A stretch of 11,368 nucleotides of DNA. It comes from JAMXLO01 sp041487355 (lineage in GTDB: Bacteria > Pseudomonadota > Alphaproteobacteria > Acetobacterales > Acetobacteraceae). The notes beneath the pieces are model-generated. The model ran no database searches. It was not told the origin of the DNA and worked only from the letters and a program-made list of their open reading frames with translations. The stretch is from NCBI GenBank assembly GCA_041487355.1, contig JBGPND010000171.1, forward strand, positions 1 through 11,368. Reading direction: 5' to 3'. The position numbers and the translations under genes are program-made. This document shows, one piece after another, positions 6,543 through 11,368 of the stretch (position 1 is the stretch's first letter; every line of letters starts with the position of its first letter).

Positions 6543-7178
6543 TCAGGCCGGCACCATCTCCTGGTCCTTCTTCGGGATCAGGTCATAGGGTAGCGCAAAG
6601 CCGGGCAGCGCCTTGAGCCGCTCCGACCATGCCAGCAGATTGGGCCAGTTTGCGATGTCGAAGCCGCCCTCGGCCATGAACACCATGCGGCCCCAGCAAC
6701 CGATGTCGGCAATCGTGCAGGTCTCGCCGACCAGCCATTGGCGCCCGCCGAGCGTCTGGTCGATGAGGGTCAGCGCGGCCTCCGCGGGCGGACGGAAATA
6801 CGCCATCACCGCCGGATCGACGGTGCGGAAGCGGCTGTAGTGACGCACCTTGGCGACGTTGGTGATGGCGTCGGCTTCCCAGGACAGCCACTCCCGTGCC
6901 CGCCACCGATCCTGCTCGGTTGCCGCCTCGAAATGCCCCGTCGTCCGCGCCAGATAGTCGAGGATCACGTTCGACTGGACGATGGTCAGACCGCGATGGC
7001 GCAGCGTCGGCACCTGTCCGTAGCGGTTGACCGCCAGGTAGTCCGGCAGCTTCTGCGCGCCGTATTTCAGGTTCACCGTCCGGAATGAAAACGCCACGCG
7101 GGCCAGCGCCAGGTAGAGCATCGGCTTGTAGGTGGAACTCGACGTGAAGCTGCCGTAGAGCGTGATGCGGTCATCCAT
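6543..7178 (-). CDS. Glutathione S-transferase family protein
   Basis: Cytosolic GST-fold enzyme of 211 residues, normal for the family. The N-terminal thioredoxin-like domain starts with RITLYGSFTSSST, where a Ser around residues 10-15 is the likely thiol-activating position. It has the cis-proline of QVPTL (Val56-Pro57) and the glutathione-contacting QS pair (Gln68-Ser69) in IVQSNVILDYL. The helical C-terminal domain contains CTIADIG, with Thr155 and Asp158 as the N-capping box that stabilises the GST fold. The start is ATG 7178, with AAGGAA about 9 nt upstream; an upstream in-frame start at 7235 has no such site. A 7-bp dyad lies 18-40 nt before the start codon. The ClC remnant follows 16 nt after its stop. 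The substrate cannot be told. Family members range from detoxification to dehalogenation or isomerisation. Confidence 0.92.
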   Translation of the reverse strand: MDDRITLYGSFTSSSTYKPMLYLALARVAFSFRTVNLKYGAQKLPDYLAVNRYGQVPTLRHRGLTIVQSNVILDYLARTTGHFEAATEQDRWRAREWLSWEADAITNVAKVRHYSRFRTVDPAVMAYFRPPAEAALTLIDQTLGGRQWLVGETCTIADIGCWGRMVFMAEGGFDIANWPNLLAWSERLKALPGFALPYDLIPKKDQEMVPA

Positions 7179-7195
7179 CGCAGCGTATTCCTTGC

Positions 7196-7218
7196 ACTCT
7201 GCCGTAGCTAAGCAGAGT
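7196..7218. promoter_or_regulatory. Dyad ACTCTGC-N9-GCAGAGT upstream of the GST gene
   Basis: Perfect 7-bp arms at 7196-7202 and 7212-7218, around a spacer that contains the palindrome TAGCTA (7205-7210). It sits 18-40 nt before the GST start codon, where an operator or a leader hairpin would act. No regulator gene is in the window to match it with. Confidence 0.35.
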
Positions 7219-7266
7219 CCGCCGGGTTGCGCCACGAATGACCCAGGGGAGTCGCCTGCGCCCCAC

Positions 7267-7346
7267 CGTCATGGCCGGGCTTGACCCGGCCATCTGCCGC
7301 GGCACCGGTGCTGGTGCAGATGCCCGGGTCAAGCCCGGCCATGACG
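7267..7346. repeat. REP-like long palindrome (31-bp arms)
   Basis: Arm 7267-7297 begins CGTCATGGCCGGGCTTGACC. Arm 7316-7346 is its reverse complement at 30 of 31 positions. The loop contains GCACCGGTGC, which also pairs with itself. This GTCATGGCCGGGCTTGACC repeat is widespread between genes in Bradyrhizobium/Rhodopseudomonas-type genomes (family knowledge). It lies between the divergent GST and carboxymuconolactone-decarboxylase-like genes. Confidence 0.85.
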
Positions 7347-7485
7347 TTCAAAGAACGACCATCTGTGCGGCAACTAAGCGAATCTTGCTGGCAGCGGGGC
7401 CGCCGCGACGCCACCTGTCGCTCCTGGGCCTCGCGCGATCCGGTCGTGTATGCTCGGATCGCACATCGCGAACAGGAGGCCCAGC
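7347..7485 (+). other. Upstream region of the carboxymuconolactone-decarboxylase-like gene
   Basis: 139 bp between the REP-like palindrome and the start codon. TATGCT at 7449-7454 is the best -10 candidate, but it has no good -35 box 16-18 nt upstream. AGGAGG about 6 nt before ATG 7486 is a clear ribosome site. Nothing else is visible. Confidence 0.3.
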
Positions 7486-8049
7486 ATGAGCGGCACGCCG
7501 ACCTTCGGACGCTACGCCGAGATCCCCTTCGACCGGATGACGCCGGAGCAGCAGGAGGGCTATCGCTTCCTCGTCGATGGCCCGCGCGGGCGGCTGCCCG
7601 GGCCTTACAAGGTCTGGGTGCACAATCCGAAGCTGGTGCATGCGGCCGCACCGCTTGGACAGCATTTCATGCCCGGCCAGTCGTCGCTGTCGGAGCGCGA
7701 ACGCGAGATCGCCGTCCTCGTCATCACCAGCAAATGGCATTCGGCCTATCCCAACAACGCGCACGAGAAGCGCGGCAAGGAGGTGGGCCTGCCCGCCGCC
7801 GCGGTAGAAGCGATCATCGCCGGACTGCCCGCGTCGTTCGCTCACGAGCGCGAGCAGGTGGTCTACGAGGTGGCGATGGCGCTCGCCGGCGAGCGGCTGG
7901 TGCCGCAAGGGCTGCACGACCGCGCGGTGAAGCTGCTCGGGCACGAGAGCATCACCGACATGATCGTGCTGATGGGCTATTACACCTGTGTCGCGCTGAC
8001 GATGAACTTCTACGCCGTGCCGCCGGGAAGCCCAGGTTTGGCACGCTGA
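7486..8049 (+). CDS. Carboxymuconolactone decarboxylase-like (CMD domain) protein
   Basis: A 187-residue single-domain protein. The diagnostic segment is LSEREREIAVLVI (about residues 68-80), then SKWHSAYPNNAHEKRGKEVG (82-101). It resembles the EW..H....A..GL signature of CMD proteins, with His93 in the expected place. The second half, with a helix around VVYEVAMALAGERLVP (125-140) and HESITDMIVLMGYYTCVALT (153-172), completes the all-helical fold. There is no CxxC, so it is not a peroxidase of the AhpD type. Classical members decarboxylate 4-carboxymuconolactone in the protocatechuate branch of aromatic catabolism. Lone homologues like this one are mostly uncharacterised, so the substrate is open. 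ATG 7486 is chosen for AGGAGG upstream. A strong hairpin lies 30 nt after the stop, between it and the convergent amidohydrolase gene. Confidence 0.87.
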   Translation: MSGTPTFGRYAEIPFDRMTPEQQEGYRFLVDGPRGRLPGPYKVWVHNPKLVHAAAPLGQHFMPGQSSLSEREREIAVLVITSKWHSAYPNNAHEKRGKEVGLPAAAVEAIIAGLPASFAHEREQVVYEVAMALAGERLVPQGLHDRAVKLLGHESITDMIVLMGYYTCVALTMNFYAVPPGSPGLAR

Positions 8050-8078
8050 GCCAAAGGCTGATTGGCCGCCGCCTCTCA

Positions 8079-8125
8079 AACGTCATGGCCGTCCCCGGAC
8101 TTGCTCCGGGGACGGCCATGACGTT
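8079..8125. repeat. Perfect 21-bp-stem palindrome between convergent genes; REP-like, possible two-way terminator
   Basis: AACGTCATGGCCGTCCCCGGA (8079-8099) is exactly inverted at 8105-8125, around the loop CTTGC. The outer bases (CGTCATGGCC) match those of the longer palindrome at 7267-7346, so both belong to one repeat family with different cores. Its place between the ends of two converging genes would let the hairpin stop transcription from both sides, although neither side has a strong T tract. Confidence 0.85.
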
Positions 8126-8151
8126 GGAAGGACGCTGGTCGTCCCCTGCTG

Positions 8152-9633
8152 CTACTCCGCCGCTGTCCGCAGCCGCGCCGGCGATGGGTTCTGCGCCAGC
8201 ACCACAGCGGCTTCCTTCGCCACGCGTGTGCCTTCAAAGAACTTCGGGTTCTGCGTTCCCCACAGCCGCACCGAATTGGCAAAGGTGAAGTCGCGGAAAT
8301 TGTCCTCGGTCAACAGACCGTCCTCGACCAGCTCGTATGCTTCCGGCAGCGGATCGCGCATGTCGATCACATCGAAATGGCCGATATCGGAGCTGTAGAT
8401 CGCATTGATCTGCGCGCTGAACGGATTGCCGCGGCTGAACGCCCAGGCGTTGGTCCTGTCGTCAGCCTCGCAGCCAAAGTAGAACGGCGTGACGAACAGA
8501 TCGAGCCAATCCTCCTTCCGCGTGATCTTGCAGGCAGCAAAATCGTCGAGCTCGTCGAGCCCGCCGGTCAGATGCGCATCCGGATCGGGCCAGCCGTCCT
8601 GCGCGCGCAGCACCGCCGCCATGTCGCTGTAGCCGTACTTCTCGACGAGGCTCATCAGCAGCGAACGGTCGAGCTTCTTCGGGTCCATGTGCTCGAGCGC
8701 CTTGCGGTTGCGCCTCTCCCAGTGTTCGAGAATGTCGCCGAACATCTGACAACCCCAGCCGACGCCGCCTTCCAGGAAGGCAAACCGCAGCTTCGGGAAC
8801 CGCCGCGTCACGCCGCCGAGGAAGATGCCTTTGGCGACCGCGTGGCCGGCGGCGGCGAAATGGCCGATGTGGTTGTAGACGAAGTTGGTCGGCGACAGCC
8901 GCAGACCCTGGTTGCTGCCGGTGCTGTGGAACGTCGGCGCGATCCCGAGTTCCTCGCATTTCGCCCAGACCGGGTCGTAATTGTAGTCGCTGTCGATGCC
9001 GAACACATCGTACCAAACTGCAAGGCGCGCCGTGTCCGGATCGTTGGCCGTGACCGATGCGACGCGTCGCGACATGCCACTGCCGAACATCCCGGCCTTG
9101 GAGCCGAGTTGCCTGGTGGCATATTCAAGTTCGGCGACCGCCTCGTCCGGCGTGTGCATCGGGATAATCGCCGCCGGCGTCATACGGTCGCCGAGGTCAC
9201 GGAAATATTCCGCCGATACGATATTGTACGCACGGATCACCGCGCGGCGCGTCTCGTCGTCGTTGATGCGCGGCAGGCGCAGTCCCGCGGTCGGATAGAT
9301 GATGGCGAAGTCGGTGCCTAATTCGTCGAGGCGATCATACAGCATGCGCGGCATCATCGCGGTGGCGCGGTCGAGCGTGTTCTCGGACTGCCGCGCCCAG
9401 AAGCCCGGCTGGCCGATGCGCCGCCGCCGTCGTTCGGCGACCGACATGCTCAACGCATCGCGCGTGGTCCGCATGGCTGCAAGGAACCCGTCCGCGGCCT
9501 TGTCGCCTCCGACCTTGCGCATCCTTTCGCTGAATACCGGATCGTACTCGACCCAGTGTCCGTCGCCATCGACGACAGGATGCTTCAGTTTGGCGTGGAT
9601 CTGCGCAGGGGTGGCATGGCCGTTGGCGCTCAT
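8152..9633 (-). CDS. Amidohydrolase family protein (COG2159, TIM-barrel metal-dependent hydrolase)
   Basis: 493 residues. The N-terminal VVDGDGHWVEYDP (Asp22, Asp24, His26) replaces the HxH motif of canonical amidohydrolases with the DxH form common in this subgroup. Later candidates are His236 in PTFHSTG, the NHIGH segment (His255, His258), FLEGGVGW (Glu288) and the C-terminal barrel acid Asp416 in SSDIGHFD. Such proteins hydrolyse or decarboxylate carbon-nitrogen, ester or carboxylate substrates. This one is longer than small ACMSD-type decarboxylases (about 330 residues) and has an extra segment around residues 310-400. The substrate is unknown. ATG 9633 has GGGAGG about 6 nt upstream. An in-frame start at 9711 lacks one, and it would place the -35 box of the promoter inside the gene. 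It is divergent from the dioxygenase gene, which suggests shared control. Confidence 0.9.
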   Translation of the reverse strand: MSANGHATPAQIHAKLKHPVVDGDGHWVEYDPVFSERMRKVGGDKAADGFLAAMRTTRDALSMSVAERRRRRIGQPGFWARQSENTLDRATAMMPRMLYDRLDELGTDFAIIYPTAGLRLPRINDDETRRAVIRAYNIVSAEYFRDLGDRMTPAAIIPMHTPDEAVAELEYATRQLGSKAGMFGSGMSRRVASVTANDPDTARLAVWYDVFGIDSDYNYDPVWAKCEELGIAPTFHSTGSNQGLRLSPTNFVYNHIGHFAAAGHAVAKGIFLGGVTRRFPKLRFAFLEGGVGWGCQMFGDILEHWERRNRKALEHMDPKKLDRSLLMSLVEKYGYSDMAAVLRAQDGWPDPDAHLTGGLDELDDFAACKITRKEDWLDLFVTPFYFGCEADDRTNAWAFSRGNPFSAQINAIYSSDIGHFDVIDMRDPLPEAYELVEDGLLTEDNFRDFTFANSVRLWGTQNPKFFEGTRVAKEAAVVLAQNPSPARLRTAAE

Positions 9634-9772
9634 GGCTTCCTCCCGGGAAGTGGCGGTTGATTCCGACCGATTGTTTGGATGAAACGGTAGAGTGTTGTTA
9701 TCGTATGTCAAGCAATTTACGGTCGCTCACGCGATCGCGACGGCATGACTGCGCAGGTATGGAGGCCACGCC
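9634..9772. other. Shared control region of the divergent amidohydrolase and dioxygenase genes
   Basis: 139 bp between the two start codons. It holds the minus-strand promoter described separately and GGAGG 7 nt before the dioxygenase ATG. I find no matching strong plus-strand promoter and no obvious perfect operator palindrome. No regulator gene is nearby. Confidence 0.4.
9684..9711 (-). promoter_or_regulatory. Sigma-70-type promoter for the amidohydrolase gene
   Basis: On the minus strand a perfect TTGACA (9711-9706) is followed, after 16 nt, by TACCGT (9689-9684), a weak -10 that keeps the first two and last T/A/T positions. Transcription would begin near 9677, giving a leader of about 45 nt with the GGGAGG ribosome site before ATG 9633. 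Confidence 0.5.
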
Positions 9773-10588
9773 ATGGCAGAGATAGCGATACAAAAGCTGC
9801 ATCCCTCGCTCGGCGCCGAGGTCTCCGGCATCGACCTCAGCCAGCCGATCGACGCGGCGACGCGGGACGCGCTGTCGCGCGCTCTCGCCGAACATCTGGC
9901 GCTGGTGTTCCACGACCAGTCGCTGACCCCCGAGCAATACCTCGCCGCGGCCGGGGCGTTCGGGCCGCCGATGCGGCAGCACTATTCGCAGCACAACATG
10001 CAGGACCATCCCGATATCGGCCTGGTCTGGCATCGCAACGGCCAGCGCCCCGCCGAGCGGTGGCACACCGACCATACCAACCGCGAACGTCCCCCCGCCG
10101 CCACCATGCTGTACGGCGTCGAGATCCCATCGGCTGGCGGCGGCACCAGTGTCGCCAACATGCGCGCCGCCTATGCTGCCCTGCCGGAGGCGGAACGTGC
10201 GCGCCTCGACACGCTGCGCACCGCCAACAGCCTCGATGAGGACCACACCGACACGCGCCAGGAAGACCGGGAGAAATTCGGCAGGCCGATCGTCCACCCG
10301 ATGGTGCGTACCCATCCGGTGCACGGCTCGCGTGCGGTCTACTTCCACATCACCAAGGCCAGCCACATCGAAGGCATGACGCCGGAGGCCAGCAAGGCGT
10401 ACATGAACGACCTGCTCGAGCGGATGATCCGGCCGGAAATCGTCTATCACCATGTCTGGCGCAAAGGTGACGTGCTGGTGATCGACGACCGGGCCACGAT
10501 GCATCGCGCGCACGGCGACTACGACCGCAGCCAGAGCCGCGTGCTGTGGCGGATCATCGTGGAGGGCGACCGGCCGATGCTGGTCTAG
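9773..10588 (+). CDS. TauD/TfdA-family 2-oxoglutarate-dependent dioxygenase
   Basis: Non-haem Fe(II) enzyme that couples 2-oxoglutarate decarboxylation to hydroxylation of a substrate, often releasing sulfite, an alcohol or a phenol. The 271 residues match the family length. The family N-terminal segment GAEVSGIDLSQPI (14-26) is present. The iron triad is His98-Thr-Asp100 (WHTDHT) and His244 (DDRATMHRAHGDY). Arg256 and Arg260 (SRVLWR) sit where TauD binds the 2-oxoglutarate carboxylate. ATG 9773 has GGAGG 7 nt upstream. Known family substrates are taurine, 2,4-D, alkyl sulfates and clavaminate precursors. Nothing here identifies the substrate, and no sulfonate transporter is adjacent. It is divergent from the amidohydrolase gene. 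Confidence 0.92.
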   Translation: MAEIAIQKLHPSLGAEVSGIDLSQPIDAATRDALSRALAEHLALVFHDQSLTPEQYLAAAGAFGPPMRQHYSQHNMQDHPDIGLVWHRNGQRPAERWHTDHTNRERPPAATMLYGVEIPSAGGGTSVANMRAAYAALPEAERARLDTLRTANSLDEDHTDTRQEDREKFGRPIVHPMVRTHPVHGSRAVYFHITKASHIEGMTPEASKAYMNDLLERMIRPEIVYHHVWRKGDVLVIDDRATMHRAHGDYDRSQSRVLWRIIVEGDRPMLV

Positions 10589-10657
10589 CGGCGTCGCCTT
10601 GTTCCCGCCCAGCCCAGACAGTAGGGTGCCGGCGCCATCCTCAGGGGCCCGTTCCGC
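10589..10657 (+). other. Short gap before pyrH
   Basis: 69 bp between the dioxygenase stop and the pyrH start. No T-tailed hairpin is visible, so read-through from the dioxygenase gene is possible. AGGGG about 12 nt before ATG 10658 is a loosely spaced ribosome site. Confidence 0.4.
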
Positions 10658-11368
10658 ATGCCAGTCCAGCCGGTGTACAGACGCGTCCTGCTGAAACTGT
10701 CCGGCGAGGCCCTGATGGGCCGGCGCGACTATGGCCTCGACAACGACACCGTCCGCGCCATCGCAGCCGATGTCGGCGATGTCGTCGCCATGGGCGTGCA
10801 GGTCTGCGTCGTGATCGGCGGCGGCAACATCTTCCGCGGCGTCTCGGGCGCCGCCTCCGGCATGGAGCGCGCCCAGGCCGACTATATTGGCATGCTGGCC
10901 ACCGTGATGAACGCGCTCGCCATGCAGTCCGCCCTGGAGACGTGCGGCGTCGCCACCCGCGTGCAGTCCGCCATCCCGATGTCCAGCGTCTGCGAGCCCT
11001 ATATCCGCCGCCGCGCCGAGCGCCACATGGAGAAGGGCAGGGTGGTCGTCTTCGCCGCCGGCACCGGCAACCCGTTCTTTACCACCGACACCGCTGCCGC
11101 GCTCCGCGCCGCCGAGATGCACTGCAACGCCCTGCTGAAGGGCACTCAGGTGGACGGCGTCTATTCGGCCGATCCGCGCAAATTTCCCGAGGCGCGCCGT
11201 TACGAGCAGCTCACCTATCTCGACGTACTGGCGAACGACCTCGGGGTGATGGACGCCGCCGCGATCAGCCTGGCGCGCGAGAACGCCCTGCCGATCGTCG
11301 TGTTCAACATCCACGCCCCGGGTGCCTTCGCGGCCGTGATCCGCGGCGAGGGGCGGTTCACCACCATC
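10658..11368 (+). CDS. pyrH: Uridylate (UMP) kinase, C-terminal end just beyond the window
   Basis: Cytosolic amino-acid-kinase-fold enzyme that converts UMP to UDP with ATP, needed for all pyrimidine nucleotides. The visible 237 residues are nearly the full family length (about 238-245). Motifs are VLLKLSGEALMG with Lys13 (ATP/UMP contact), GGGNIFRG at 54-61, the hexamer-interface/UMP segment ADYIGMLATVMNALAMQ (74-90), FAAGTGNPFFTTDTAAALRA (132-151) with Asp144, and the ATP-site run VDGVYSADPRK (165-175). The last residues GEGRFTTI fit the family's terminus, so only a few codons are missing. ATG 10658 is chosen because the preceding in-frame sequence has no better start. PyrH normally follows rpsB-tsf and precedes frr. 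Here a dioxygenase gene lies upstream, so this is either a displaced or a second copy. Confidence 0.95.
   Translation, partial: MPVQPVYRRVLLKLSGEALMGRRDYGLDNDTVRAIAADVGDVVAMGVQVCVVIGGGNIFRGVSGAASGMERAQADYIGMLATVMNALAMQSALETCGVATRVQSAIPMSSVCEPYIRRRAERHMEKGRVVVFAAGTGNPFFTTDTAAALRAAEMHCNALLKGTQVDGVYSADPRKFPEARRYEQLTYLDVLANDLGVMDAAAISLARENALPIVVFNIHAPGAFAAVIRGEGRFTTI

Noticed and set aside
9698..11314. Open frame of 538 codons on the minus strand, antisense to the dioxygenase and UMP kinase genes
   Set aside because: Codon-phase shadow of two clearly recognised plus-strand genes in GC-rich DNA. Its His/Asp/Ala/Gly-rich product has no family motif.
1..11368. CRISPR array, tRNA or rRNA genes, phage genes
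   Set aside because: No regularly spaced direct repeats, no cloverleaf with T-loop GGTTCRA and CCA-type acceptor that I could find, no ribosomal RNA signature and no phage structural genes.

Overview
The window is high-GC DNA that reads as an alphaproteobacterium. Supporting signs are GC-rich third codon positions, palindromic repeats whose arms end in CGTCATGGCC/GGCCATGACG (common in Bradyrhizobium/Rhodopseudomonas-type Hyphomicrobiales), and the make-up of the genes. The terminal UMP kinase resembles Rhodospirillales/Acetobacteraceae copies, as far as I can judge from memory, so I do not name a genus.

Left part (1-5497, all minus strand) is a tight metal-efflux cluster. Read in transcription order it encodes a small exported Met/Cys-rich protein (5497-5159), a hairpin that may be a terminator, a FixH/YtkA-like periplasmic protein (4964-4557), a TolC-family outer-membrane factor (4555-3284), a CusB-like adaptor with two heavy-metal-binding segments (3287-1878), and a CusA/CzcA-type RND pump (1881 to beyond the left edge). 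The last four genes are separated by 1 nt or overlap by 4 nt, so they are almost certainly one operon. Methionines in the pump at the positions expected for CusA point to Cu(I)/Ag(I).

Middle part (5498-6526) is a scar. It holds a gene-poor stretch with several inverted repeats, then a 149-bp element with perfect 15-bp terminal inverted repeats and flanking TCTG direct repeats (5815-5963, MITE-like). Next comes a broken, truncated ClC chloride-channel gene (6526 to about 6024) with a frameshift inside an 18-nt repeated segment. This looks like a junction where the efflux cluster meets older chromosome.

Right part (6543-10588) has four apparently catabolic or detoxifying genes: a glutathione S-transferase (minus), a carboxymuconolactone-decarboxylase-like protein (plus), a COG2159-type amidohydrolase (minus) and a TauD/TfdA-type 2-oxoglutarate dioxygenase (plus). 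The last two are divergent and share a 139-bp control region that contains a good minus-strand promoter. Two REP-like hairpins flank the carboxymuconolactone-decarboxylase-like gene. The substrates cannot be read from the sequence.

Right edge (10658-11368) is a nearly complete UMP kinase gene (pyrH). Its usual partners rpsB-tsf are not upstream of it. The best leads are the MITE-like element, the small Met/Cys-rich protein with the FixH-like gene in a copper operon, and the displaced pyrH. I see no clear evidence of a wholly new system.
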